Source: CAYNRE01 sp964399535 (lineage in GTDB: Bacteria; Planctomycetota; Planctomycetia; Pirellulales; CAYNRE01). Taken from it: 64,000 nucleotides of DNA. The notes beneath the pieces are model-generated. The model worked only from the letters and a program-made list of their open reading frames with translations. It was not told where the DNA came from and made no database searches. The stretch lies in assembly GCA_964399535.1 (NCBI GenBank), contig CAYNRE010000009.1:558001-622000 (forward strand). Direction: 5' to 3'. A program made the translations under genes and the position numbers. Positions 30,803-39,246 of the stretch are shown here, in pieces (within the stretch, counting starts at the first letter, position 1; the number at the start of each line of letters is the position of its first letter).

Positions 30803-33058
30803 TTACGGTTCGTACTGAAACCGCTGGCCGGAAACGGTCTCGGTGCCCGGCCCACCGAACCTTACGTCGAGCCGCGGTTTGCCCCGTGCGCGCTGCTCGA
30901 TCCGCAGTCGATGCCAACCCTTGGCCAGGTTCACCGGCACGTAAACCATTTCCGTGTTTCGCTTGCCGGTGCCTCGAAAGACCACCTGGCCATCGAGCTC
31001 CAGAGCCAGGTCGCCCACGAAGCGCAATTGGAATTGCATCATTTCGGTCCGTGGCTGTTGAAACACGGCGCGCAGCTTGAAGGTTTCGTTCGGCTTTACG
31101 CCCGCTTCTTCCAGCCAGGTTACCTTGAGCAGTTGCTGGATCGGTCCGGCCTTGGCCTGGGCCGGCTCGAGCCACAGGCCACGCTTGAGCGGTTTGGGGT
31201 CGAGCGAAACGCCCTCGCTCGGCGGACCGCTTTCCAACTCGAGCCGCAGCGGCTTTCCGTAAACCAGCGCCGGCGGCGTACCGGGTAATTGGGCCACGGG
31301 CCGTAGGGTTACGGGGCCCAACCCTAGGGGCTGCGGGTCGAGCTGCGTCTGGCCCTCGGCGCCGTCGATCTGGGCCACGACCCGGGTTCCCTGCAGAAAG
31401 GCGATCCGCTCGGCCCCTTCGGATCGGGCTTGCAGCGAAATCGGTTCCCCCCAGCGAACCCGCGTGGGGCCCTGGGCCGCGGACCCTTGCCAGGTTACCT
31501 CGCACCGACGCCCATGATTGTCGATCCGCACCGGGCGGCTGAGTCGCCCCTGGGTTTCAATGTCCGAGGCCTCGATCGCCACCAAGGTCAAATCATGTTC
31601 GCCATCGGCCAACTGACTCGAATCCCATCGAAGCGGCTCGTCCGAAGCCGCCTGCGCCACCCGCTGACCGCTGACCCAAAGCTCCCACCGATCGCAGGCC
31701 GGGCTCCCCTCGGCCAGCGTGGGCCGTAGCTCGATGGTTCCCGAAATGGTTTCCCCCAGCGCGTCGGGAGGCAGCTCGGGGCGCGGTAGTTTGGCCCAGG
31801 GGCGACAAAGCGGATCCCCGACCACGATTAACTGGTACGGGCCCGAGACCGACTGATAAAACGACTCGGCCAGCGAACAGCCGCGGGCATAGTGCACATG
31901 AATCAAGGGGGACGGAAATTTCTCCGCGATCGCATACGGCTCGACCACCGTGCCGCTCGCGCCGGCGGCGCCATAGCGGAGAAACTCGCTGAGCGGTGTC
32001 TGGCTGCCGGCATGGCGCAGCACGCCGCCGGTGCTGGTCAAGTTGTCGGCGATGGCCCCAGGCGCGAATTGGCTCCGCGAGGCCCCCCAGTTGGCCGTCG
32101 GCGTTCCCAGGGTCAAACCCAGGATTCCGGTTCGACCTTCGGGTACCGGCTGAGAAACGATTTCACCCTTCAGGCCCAGCCGCCTCAGGCCGCGAATGGC
32201 CGCGTCAAACGCCGGCGCGCGGGTCGTGGTCCGCACGTCGCCCGTTTGCGTGAACACGAAACTCCCCTGTGGCCGGGTACCGTCGGCCGCGGCGCTGCGG
32301 CGCAGGTAGGTAACGACTTCGTCCAGCGAATTGCCCCGGCCGCTGGTCGCGGCCAGCATGGTCGAGAGCAAGTAGCGCAAACCGCCGGTTTCCAGCAGCT
32401 CGCCATCGGCCCCCCACCCATACCAACTGCGAAATCCGAGCGAATCGACATCGATGCTGCCGGGGCGAGGGCGGCGAAAATAAAGGTTGGTGTTCAACGC
32501 CAGGTAGTTGGGGTTCTTGCTCAACACCAATCCGTAGAGATAGGTCAGGCTGGTCAGCGAGCCGGTCGGCTTGGTGGTCTCGGGCAAGGCCTGACCCACG
32601 ACGTCGGCCCGGCAATCGACGGCGTAGGGCAAATCGCTCGAATAGACCACGTAGTCGACTTGCCCCGCCACTCCGGTGCGCTCCATCGTGCCCAGAATGG
32701 GGCGCAAGATGCGCTCGCGAAACGTCTCGACATCGACGGTTTCGGGAATGCCCTCCCAGTCGAGATACAGAATCTGATGCGCCGGTATCTGCCGCAGGGC
32801 CGCCCAATGATTGGCCACGCTGAGCGAGGCCCAGCTACGCGCGTTCACCACCAGCAGCACATTCTCGGGCCCGCCTCCGGCCAGGGCCGGCACCGCGCCC
32901 AGCATCAGAAACAGCCCCGCCAGCAGACGACGGGGGCCCAACAAACCCCGACCCTGCAGCCTTGGACGGATAGCGCGGCACCACCCCCGCCCAAACTTCG
33001 GATTCGGGGCGGCGACGCGGGGTTTCAGCAAGCTCGACCAAGTTTCAGCAGCAGCCAT
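30803..33058 (-). CDS. TIGR03790-family exported protein
   Basis: A 751-residue secreted protein of the uncharacterised TIGR03790 family. After an arginine-rich lead and a hydrophobic core (about residues 43-61, LLAGLFLMLGAVPALAGGG) the family start NVLLVVNARSWASLSVANHW is followed by RQIPAHQILYLDW. Further family-type segments are VDYVVYSSDLPYAV, LTYLYGLVLSKNPNYLALNT, and HVHYARGCSLAESFYQSV. The C-terminal 250 residues look like Ig-like or beta-sandwich domains ending with KGWHRLRIEQRARGKPRLDV. From memory, the family occurs mainly in species with exosortase-type sorting. No exosortase is in the window. The function is unknown. Confidence 0.8.
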   Translation of the reverse strand: MAAAETWSSLLKPRVAAPNPKFGRGWCRAIRPRLQGRGLLGPRRLLAGLFLMLGAVPALAGGGPENVLLVVNARSWASLSVANHWAALRQIPAHQILYLDWEGIPETVDVETFRERILRPILGTMERTGVAGQVDYVVYSSDLPYAVDCRADVVGQALPETTKPTGSLTSLTYLYGLVLSKNPNYLALNTNLYFRRPRPGSIDVDSLGFRSWYGWGADGELLETGGLRYLLSTMLAATSGRGNSLDEVVTYLRRSAAADGTRPQGSFVFTQTGDVRTTTRAPAFDAAIRGLRRLGLKGEIVSQPVPEGRTGILGLTLGTPTANWGASRSQFAPGAIADNLTSTGGVLRHAGSQTPLSEFLRYGAAGASGTVVEPYAIAEKFPSPLIHVHYARGCSLAESFYQSVSGPYQLIVVGDPLCRPWAKLPRPELPPDALGETISGTIELRPTLAEGSPACDRWELWVSGQRVAQAASDEPLRWDSSQLADGEHDLTLVAIEASDIETQGRLSRPVRIDNHGRRCEVTWQGSAAQGPTRVRWGEPISLQARSEGAERIAFLQGTRVVAQIDGAEGQTQLDPQPLGLGPVTLRPVAQLPGTPPALVYGKPLRLELESGPPSEGVSLDPKPLKRGLWLEPAQAKAGPIQQLLKVTWLEEAGVKPNETFKLRAVFQQPRTEMMQFQLRFVGDLALELDGQVVFRGTGKRNTEMVYVPVNLAKGWHRLRIEQRARGKPRLDVRFGGPGTETVSGQRFQYEP

Positions 33059-33174
33059 GCTGCTGGATGCTCGCCGCTGGCGACCCGAACGTCAAGCAAG
33101 CCCCCCCGGTAACCCTCGTGGAATGGCCGGTGACCGGGCGCAATTGCCCCGCATTTGCGGGCCCCTCCGCCGCC

Positions 33175-34302
33175 TTATTTCGCCGGCCCGGCCAGTTCCG
33201 GTGCCCCAGCCGCCGGCGCGGCCGAGGGGGGAGCATTTCGACCTTGGTCGACCGCTCGCAGGTAAACGTCGACCTGCTGACCGACGAACACCCCCTGAAC
33301 AGCCGGCTCAAAGGCGTACAGAACCTGTAGCACCCGGGTATCGACTCGTTCCGTGGCCCGCCCCACCAGCGACACCTTGGGCTGCACATAGGGCTCAACC
33401 CGCACGAAGGCGATCGGCAGCGGTTGGGTGGCGTCGCCCCGCACGAAGGCCGTTCCCTCGGAACCTGTCTGGTACCGCGGAATATCCTGCTCGTCGATGT
33501 CGACTCGCACGTGCAGCCGCTCGATGTTTCCCACGGTAATCAGCGGGCTACCGGGCGGAGTGCCCACGTACTCGCCGGGGCGCACATCTACCTTGAGCAC
33601 GCTGCCGGCAATGGGGGATCGCACCTCGAGCCGGGCAAGTTCAATCTGGGTTTGCTGCACCAGGCTCTCGCACCGCAATACTTCCGCCTGGGCCAGTTCC
33701 AGCTCGGGTTCCCAGGCGCCGGCCTTGAGCAGGGCGAATTCGGCCTGGGCCTGGTCCAAGTACTCGCGCGCCGCCACCACGGCCTGGCGCCGCTGGATCA
33801 GTTCCTCTTCCGACACCGTGCGATCGGCCGCCAGTTTCTCGCGCCGGCGAAGCAAATCTTCCTGGGCGATGAGTTCGGCCTGGGCCTTGCGCACCCGGGC
33901 CTGGCTCGGCGGTAGCTCCTCGCTGCGCGGGGCCGCCTGGAGCTTGGTCAGCGAAGCCCGGGCCACGGCCAATTGCGCTTGTCGAACTTCCAGCTCTCCG
34001 CGCAGTTGACGATCGTCGAGCCGCAGCAAGAGATCGCCCGGGCCGACGCTCTGGCCCTCGAGCACGGCAACTTCGACGACCACCCCGGGCAGCGGTGAAC
34101 CAACCGTGATGTTTTCACTCTGGGCTTCAACCACACCGGCCGCCGCCACGGCGTGGCCGTACGGGGAGCGGGTCGGCTGCACCGGGGGGGGCGGATCGGG
34201 GGGCTGCTGTTGGCTGCGCACCAGGTGGTATCCCATGAAGGCGAAGCTCAGCACCGCCAGGACGGGCAAGCCCATGCGGCTCGGAAGTCGTGGAATGTTC
34301 AT
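33175..34302 (-). CDS. HlyD-family membrane fusion protein of an ABC exporter (DevB-like)
   Basis: A 375-residue adaptor that links an inner-membrane ABC transporter to the outer membrane. It has one N-terminal membrane helix (residues 11-28), a proline-rich linker (QQPPDPPPPVQPTRSP), the first half of a biotinyl-lipoyl domain (AAAGVVEAQSENITVGSPL then VVVEVAVLEGQSV), a long coiled-coil hairpin (about residues 100-220) rich in Glu, Gln and Ala, and the second half (ARLEVRSPIAGSVLKVDVR). ATG 34302 overlaps the stop of the ATPase gene by four bases. It is the last gene of a TetR-controlled export operon. The exported substrate is unknown. Confidence 0.9.
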   Translation of the reverse strand: MNIPRLPSRMGLPVLAVLSFAFMGYHLVRSQQQPPDPPPPVQPTRSPYGHAVAAAGVVEAQSENITVGSPLPGVVVEVAVLEGQSVGPGDLLLRLDDRQLRGELEVRQAQLAVARASLTKLQAAPRSEELPPSQARVRKAQAELIAQEDLLRRREKLAADRTVSEEELIQRRQAVVAAREYLDQAQAEFALLKAGAWEPELELAQAEVLRCESLVQQTQIELARLEVRSPIAGSVLKVDVRPGEYVGTPPGSPLITVGNIERLHVRVDIDEQDIPRYQTGSEGTAFVRGDATQPLPIAFVRVEPYVQPKVSLVGRATERVDTRVLQVLYAFEPAVQGVFVGQQVDVYLRAVDQGRNAPPSAAPAAGAPELAGPAK

Positions 34303-35042
34303 GACCTATGCTCCTCGTTGGGCGCGCCCGGTCCGGCGGTCACCCGCTCAATGCGCCCGTCGGACATTTCGACGATCCGGTCTCCGTAGTTCAGCACCCG
34401 GCTGTCGTGCGTAACCACGATCACGGCCCGGTCGGGCTGCACGGCCACCCGCCGCAGAAGCTCCATCACCGTTTGACCCGAGTGGGCATCGAGCGCCGCG
34501 GTAGGCTCGTCGCAAACCAACAGCCGCGGCTCGTGCACCAGGGCCCGGGCGATGGCCACGCGCTGTTGTTGGCCCCCCGAGAGCTGGCTAGGCAGCGCGT
34601 CGGCCCGGGGGGTCATGCCCACCGAATCGAGCACGGCCCGGGCTCGCTCGATCGCGGCCCGGCGCGGCACCCGAGCGATGAGCAGCGGAACCGCCACGTT
34701 TTCAGCGGCCGTCAAGGCGGGGAGCAGGTTGTACTGTTGAAACACGAAGCCGATGTACTTGGCCCGAAAGTTAATCAACGACTGGCGCCGCAGGGTGGAA
34801 CGAAAGGTGCCGAAGATGGCCACGTCTCCCTCGGTGGGATCGAGCAGCCCGGCAATGATCGAGATCAGCGTAGTCTTGCCGCAACCGCTGGGCCCCACCA
34901 GCAGCGTCATTTCCCCGGGAACAACGGCCACGTCGATTGCGTCGAGGACGCGAATCCGCTGAGCCCCGTCGCCGAATTCCTTGGACAGGCCGCGGCATTC
35001 GACGGCCAGCCCCCGCTCGGCAGTGATCGCTTGGGAAATCAT
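34299..35042 (-). CDS. ABC exporter ATP-binding protein (DevA/LolD-like)
   Basis: A 247-residue ATPase of the MacB/LolD/DevA group. Walker A is LLVGPSGCGKTTLISIIAG, the Q loop lies in GFVFQQYNLLPALTAAENV, the ABC signature is QLSGGQQQRVAIARALVHEP, Walker B is LLVCDEPTAALD and the H-loop is VIVVTHDSRVL. The start is ATG 35042; a TTG at 35087 would overlap the permease gene and is less likely. It lies between the permease and the HlyD adaptor in the same operon. Confidence 0.93.
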   Translation of the reverse strand: MISQAITAERGLAVECRGLSKEFGDGAQRIRVLDAIDVAVVPGEMTLLVGPSGCGKTTLISIIAGLLDPTEGDVAIFGTFRSTLRRQSLINFRAKYIGFVFQQYNLLPALTAAENVAVPLLIARVPRRAAIERARAVLDSVGMTPRADALPSQLSGGQQQRVAIARALVHEPRLLVCDEPTAALDAHSGQTVMELLRRVAVQPDRAVIVVTHDSRVLNYGDRIVEMSDGRIERVTAGPGAPNEEHRS

Positions 35043-35070
35043 GGTTCGTCGCTCTGCCTGACGCGGCGCG

Positions 35071-36210
35071 CTAGCCTCGGAACACAATCGCCGGCTCTAG
35101 CACCAACACGCGATGAATGCTGACCAGGCTGGAAAGCACCACGATCATCACCACGGCCAACGCGGTGAACGCGGCCACTTGCCAGGGGAGGAAAAAGCCC
35201 GCCAGATGCGGCACGTCCTTGGTGGCCTCGAAAAAGCCCGCCGCCATGCCCATGCCCAGCCCGTAGCCAATCGAGCCGACCAGCGCGGCTTGAAACAAGA
35301 TCATCACCACGAGCCGCCAGTTGTTCAGCCCCATCGCCTTCAAGGCGCCGAACTGTCGCAAGTTTTCCAGGGTGAACAAGTAAAAGGTTTGGCCGGCGAT
35401 GGCCGTTCCCACCAGAAAACCGAGCGCGATCGTGATGCCGAAATTTACCGGAATGCCGGTCGACCGCAGGTAGTAGCCGATCGTGCGCCACATGAACTGC
35501 TCTCGGGTCAGCGCGAGCAAACCAGTTTGAGCCTGGATTCGCCGGCAAACCTGCTCCACGTCGGCCCCCGGTTGGGTGTCGGCCAGAATGAACGAAAGCC
35601 GCTTTCGCTCGGGCGGAACGAACTGTAGCGCCTGCGAGTATCGGGTGAAGACGACGGGAAAGGTCTGAAACGGCGCCGCCGCTTCGCAGATGCCCACCAC
35701 CAGCGCCCGGCGGTCGTTCATCTCCAGCGGTTTCCCCAGCTCCTTGGGCTGGCCGGGCCAAAGGTAGTCGTAGCCCGCCTTGTCAACCAAGATGGCGTCG
35801 GGGCGGCGCAATTCGGCCAGGTTGCCTTCCAAGATCTGGACCGGCGCCCCGATCATGGAATGGTCATCGATGCCCATCAGCATCACCTGCCGAAAGCTGC
35901 CGTCGGCGACCCGGGCCCGGGCCAGGCCTTTGTAGAGCCGGACGGCCCAGGCCACCCCCTCGACGCCGCGGACCCGATACAGCTCGTTGTCCGAAAGGGG
36001 TTTCACCTCGTCGGCGTTCTGCACCTCGGGCTCCATGATCCAGATCCGCGCCTCGCGTACGTCGAGAATCTGGTTGGCGGTGCGCCGCATCAGGCTGACA
36101 AAGATCGAGGTCTGCTGGGCAATGAGCAGCGTGCCAAAGGCCACGCCGAAAATGGTGCCCAGGTACTTGGCCCGATCGCCGGTCAGAATCTTCCACGCCA
36201 CCCAGGTCAT
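35071..36210 (-). CDS. ABC exporter permease (FtsX/DevC-like)
   Basis: A 379-residue permease with one N-terminal membrane helix (about residues 17-38, YLGTIFGVAFGTLLIAQQTS), a large periplasmic domain (about residues 45-255) and three helices at the C-terminus, the usual FtsX/MacB arrangement. The sequence NLRQFGALKAMGLNNWRLV in the first cytoplasmic loop after helix 2 is the typical coupling segment of this family. It is the first structural gene after the TetR regulator, and 28 bases separate it from the ATPase gene. With the ATPase and HlyD adaptor it forms a DevBCA-like tripartite exporter for an unknown cargo. Confidence 0.9.
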   Translation of the reverse strand: MTWVAWKILTGDRAKYLGTIFGVAFGTLLIAQQTSIFVSLMRRTANQILDVREARIWIMEPEVQNADEVKPLSDNELYRVRGVEGVAWAVRLYKGLARARVADGSFRQVMLMGIDDHSMIGAPVQILEGNLAELRRPDAILVDKAGYDYLWPGQPKELGKPLEMNDRRALVVGICEAAAPFQTFPVVFTRYSQALQFVPPERKRLSFILADTQPGADVEQVCRRIQAQTGLLALTREQFMWRTIGYYLRSTGIPVNFGITIALGFLVGTAIAGQTFYLFTLENLRQFGALKAMGLNNWRLVVMILFQAALVGSIGYGLGMGMAAGFFEATKDVPHLAGFFLPWQVAAFTALAVVMIVVLSSLVSIHRVLVLEPAIVFRG

Positions 36211-36237
36211 GACCCTCGATCCTGCTTGCTTTTGGGG

Positions 36238-36918
36238 TTAATCTCGCAACCCGGTTCTCGTTTGGCCTGACGCCCCCTTCGCAGTGGTCGCCGCTTCGCG
36301 GCCCAGCACAGGTCCAAAGCCCAGGGCGGCCAACGTGAAATTGGCAATGTGGTCGGCCAGCACCTCGATGGTCATCCGTTGGTGCTGCTCCTCCCCCACC
36401 AACAAGCGAACGATAGGGCGTTGCACGTAGTAAAACAGGCACTGGCCCACGATGCTGAATCCGATCAACCACCGCTCATCGTGCGGGGTCTCGACCGGCA
36501 ACAACTCGGTCAGGATCCGTTCCAGCTCGTCGGCCATGGGCCGAATGAAGTCGTCGACCACCTCCTTACAGGCCGCGGTGGGACGGGCCAGTTCGCGAAG
36601 CATCAGCTCATGGTGCCAGGCCGCGCGGTCCTCGAGCATTTGGGTCAGCATCACGCGAATGAACTCGCGCAAGCGCTCGGCGGCCGGCATATTCGGCGGC
36701 CAAACCGGCATGGGCGTATCTTCCGTCCGGGCGCACTTGGCTTCGCGCACGGCGTCGATGTAAAGCCGCTGCTTGTCGCCGAAGTAGTAGTTCACGGCGG
36801 CCACATTGGCCTCGGCCCGGTCGCAAATCTCGCGAATCGTGGCCGTTTCGAACCCTTTCTCGGCGAAGACCTGGCCGGCCGCATCGAGCAGCCTTCGTTT
36901 GGTGGAATCCTCCGTCAT
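36238..36918 (-). CDS. TetR-family regulator with CecR-type C-terminal domain
   Basis: A 226-residue repressor. The DNA-binding helix-turn-helix is ATIREICDRAEANVAAVNYY followed by FGDKQRLYIDAV, the form seen in CecR (YbiH) and other DUF1956-type TetR proteins. The C-terminal part has AWHHELMLRELARPTAACKE and FIRPMADELERIL, also typical of that group. In Escherichia coli CecR controls a HlyD/ABC export operon (ybhGFSR), so the gene order here, regulator then permease, ATPase and HlyD, parallels a known case. The start at ATG 36918 follows AGGAAAGG. A promoter with a palindrome between -35 and -10 lies upstream. Confidence 0.92.
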   Translation of the reverse strand: MTEDSTKRRLLDAAGQVFAEKGFETATIREICDRAEANVAAVNYYFGDKQRLYIDAVREAKCARTEDTPMPVWPPNMPAAERLREFIRVMLTQMLEDRAAWHHELMLRELARPTAACKEVVDDFIRPMADELERILTELLPVETPHDERWLIGFSIVGQCLFYYVQRPIVRLLVGEEQHQRMTIEVLADHIANFTLAALGFGPVLGREAATTAKGASGQTRTGLRD

Positions 36919-37000
36919 CACCACGCCTTTCCTAGTTGACCCATTCGTCCCAACCAATCACCCGGCGGCGGCCACAGGGGACAAACCGGCATTTCAATCA

Positions 37001-37028
37001 ATCGTATTAAACACTTGTTTCAAGTCAA
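37001..37028 (-). promoter_or_regulatory. Promoter and TetR-type operator of the export operon
   Basis: On the minus strand TTGACT (37028-37023) is followed after 16 bases by TACGAT (37006-37001), five and four of six consensus bases respectively. Between and overlapping them lies the palindrome ACTTGtttCAAGT (37013-37025), so a bound repressor would block RNA polymerase. Transcription would start near 36994, about 75 bases before the regulator's ATG. This fits autorepression of the regulator and control of the downstream exporter. Confidence 0.65.
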
Positions 37029-37215
37029 CATTTTAAACGAACATTTTCCTCCTCTAATCGGTCGAAGATCACCGCTAAACAGCTTCTCAGTAATCACTTG
37101 CCTGCGATCGAGCCATCCCGCCAGGTCGGCAAAAAAACTTGGTACTCGTGCCCCGCTGGGGGTAAGCTGACGGGCGTTCTCGGCCGAGCCGGTCTCGAGC
37201 TTCGCCTGCCTGCAG

Positions 37216-38694
37216 ATGTCTGCGAGCCCCGCCGCCATGCCGCATTGGCCCACAGCCCATCACCCCCGCATCAGCCGTCGCCTGGCCCTTCAGGCCGGCA
37301 CGCTCAGCATCTGCGGGCTCGGGATGAACCATTTGGCCCCCCTTAGGGCCGCGGTCGCGCCACAGAATTCGCCCAATGCCGAACCGACGGCCCGCCGAGT
37401 GATCTTCGTGTTCCTCTCGGGGGGGCTGGCTCAGCAGGACAGTTTCGACCCCAAGCCCGAGGCTCCCGACGCCGTCCGGGGCGAGTTTGCGCCGATCGCG
37501 ACCCGTACGCCGGGCGTGTCGGTTTGCGAGCACCTGCCGCGGTTGGCCGAGCGGAGCCACCTGTGGTCGCTAGTACGATCGCTCACGCACCCCTCGAACG
37601 ATCACTCGCAGGGACACCAGATCATGCTCTCCGGGCGCAGCGAACTGCCCCGGGGCTTCGACCCCAACGGTCCCCAGCCCGGCGACTGGCCGTCGTTGGC
37701 GGCTCTGGCGGGGGCGGCGACCATTCCACGCAACAACTTGCCCCCGGCCGTGGTGCTGCCCGAGCCGCTGGTGCATCGCACCGGACGAGTGATTCCGGGA
37801 CAATTCGCCGGCGAAATGGGGTCTGAGCGCGACCCCTGGTTTGTCCATGCCTCGCCGTTCAACGCAGCTTCTTATGGCGCCTGGCCCGAGTACGGCTTTC
37901 ACCATGAGCGCGGAGCCGAGGACCCGAAGCTGAGCTTCGAGGCGCCCAATCTGAGCCTCCCCGAAGGGCTGGCCCCGCCTCGGCTGGGTGGTCGGCTTCG
38001 TTTGTTGACCCATTTAGAGCATCAGCGCCGCGAGCTGGAAACGGCGGCCGGCAGCCAAACCTTTGATCGTTACCGCCAGCAAGCCATTTCCCTTTTGGCC
38101 GATCCGCGAACTCAAGCGGCCTTCGATGTGACCCGGGCCGACGAGGCTACCCAAGATCGTTATGGTCGAAACACGTTCGGTTGGTCGCTGCTCATGGCGC
38201 GCCGGTTGGTGGAAGCCGGTGTCAACCTGGTCCAGGTCAACCTGGGAAACAACGAGAGCTGGGACACCCACCAGTCGGCGTTTCCGAGCCTGAAGAACTT
38301 CCTGCTTCCGCCCACCGACCGCGGCTTGGCCGCGCTGCTCGACGATCTGAGCCAGAGCGGCTTGCTCGACTCAACCCTGGTCGTGGTCGCCGGCGAATTT
38401 GGTCGCACTCCGCGAATCTTCAACATTCCGGGGGCCGCCCTGCCCGGGCGCGATCACTGGGGCGCCGTGCAGACCGTGCTGTTGGCCGGCGGCGGCGTGC
38501 GCGGCGGAACCGTCGTCGGTTCGTCCGACGCTTGGGGCGGCCATCCGGCCTCGGATCCGCAAACTCCCGAGAACCTGGCGGCCACGATTTATTCGGCCTT
38601 GGGCATTCCCTCGACCGCGGTTTGGCACGACGCGGTCCAGCGGCCGCACTCGGTTTATCATGGCGAGCCCATCCGGGCTCTGTTTACCGGATAA
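37216..38694 (+). CDS. DUF1501 protein with Tat signal
   Basis: A 492-residue exported protein of the DUF1501 (sulfatase-like alkaline-phosphatase superfamily) group abundant in planctomycetes. The Tat signal is ISRRLALQAGTLSICGLGM (about residues 19-37). Typical family segments are RVIFVFLSGGLAQQDSFDPK, LTHPSNDHSQGHQIMLSGR, RLVEAGVNLVQVNLGNNESW followed by DTH, and VVVAGEFGRTPRI. The C-terminus has GRDHWGAVQTVLLAGGGVRG and the ALGIP segment. Such genes often pair with a DUF1553/DUF1549 cytochrome gene, which is absent here. A second ATG at 37237 is possible. The function is not established. Confidence 0.92.
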   Translation: MSASPAAMPHWPTAHHPRISRRLALQAGTLSICGLGMNHLAPLRAAVAPQNSPNAEPTARRVIFVFLSGGLAQQDSFDPKPEAPDAVRGEFAPIATRTPGVSVCEHLPRLAERSHLWSLVRSLTHPSNDHSQGHQIMLSGRSELPRGFDPNGPQPGDWPSLAALAGAATIPRNNLPPAVVLPEPLVHRTGRVIPGQFAGEMGSERDPWFVHASPFNAASYGAWPEYGFHHERGAEDPKLSFEAPNLSLPEGLAPPRLGGRLRLLTHLEHQRRELETAAGSQTFDRYRQQAISLLADPRTQAAFDVTRADEATQDRYGRNTFGWSLLMARRLVEAGVNLVQVNLGNNESWDTHQSAFPSLKNFLLPPTDRGLAALLDDLSQSGLLDSTLVVVAGEFGRTPRIFNIPGAALPGRDHWGAVQTVLLAGGGVRGGTVVGSSDAWGGHPASDPQTPENLAATIYSALGIPSTAVWHDAVQRPHSVYHGEPIRALFTG

Positions 38695-38778
38695 GGGCCT
38701 GGCGGCGATTACTTCGTCGCCTGACCTAGGCCTGCTTCCACCCCGGGCGGTACTGAACTCCGAAAAGGATTCGCATTC

Positions 38779-39198
38779 ATGTCACAGTCCGCACCCTCGC
38801 CCGGGCGGGTCGCCACCGTTGCGCCGATTGCCGAAGACCAGGCCGAAGCGCGGGTGCGGGAGATTTTCGCCGACATTCGCCAAACCAAGGGCATCGACTT
38901 CGTGCCCAACTTTTGGCGCGTTTTGGCCACGCATCCGCCGCTGTTGGAAGAAACCTGGAATCGTTTGAAGCAGGTGATGGCCCCCGGCCGCCTGGACCCG
39001 CTGACCAAAGAGATGATCGCGCTGGCCGTATCGGCCACGAACGGCTGCCGATACTGCATCAACTCTCATACCGTGGCCGTCAAGCGCCTGGGGCTCGACG
39101 ACCAAGCGCTCGGGGAACTGATGGCGGTGGTGGCGCTGTTCAATAGCACCAATCGCCTGGCCGACGGCTACCAAATCGAGCCCGACGTCTTGCCGTAA
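38779..39198 (+). CDS. AhpD-like (carboxymuconolactone decarboxylase family) protein
   Basis: A 139-residue helical protein of the AhpD/CMD fold. The active-site motif is NGCRYCINSHTVAVKRLG, a CxxC followed by the conserved histidine, as in alkylhydroperoxidase AhpD. The N-terminal part VREIFADIRQTKGIDFVPNF is typical of the peroxidase-related subgroup. Such proteins act in peroxide defence as trimers, with a partner thioredoxin. The ATG at 38779 follows AAGGA. It lies 84 bases after the DUF1501 gene and may share its transcript. The partner reductase is not in the window. Confidence 0.88.
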   Translation: MSQSAPSPGRVATVAPIAEDQAEARVREIFADIRQTKGIDFVPNFWRVLATHPPLLEETWNRLKQVMAPGRLDPLTKEMIALAVSATNGCRYCINSHTVAVKRLGLDDQALGELMAVVALFNSTNRLADGYQIEPDVLP

Positions 39199-39246
39199 GG
39201 GGCGCCCGCGCCGCTCGAGTGGTCCCTCGACCGGGCAGGCGGCTCG

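Noticed and set aside
31892..33112. Plus-strand frame of about 400 codons opposite the TIGR03790 gene
   Set aside because: The minus strand has the family motifs and a signal peptide. The plus frame is a shadow.
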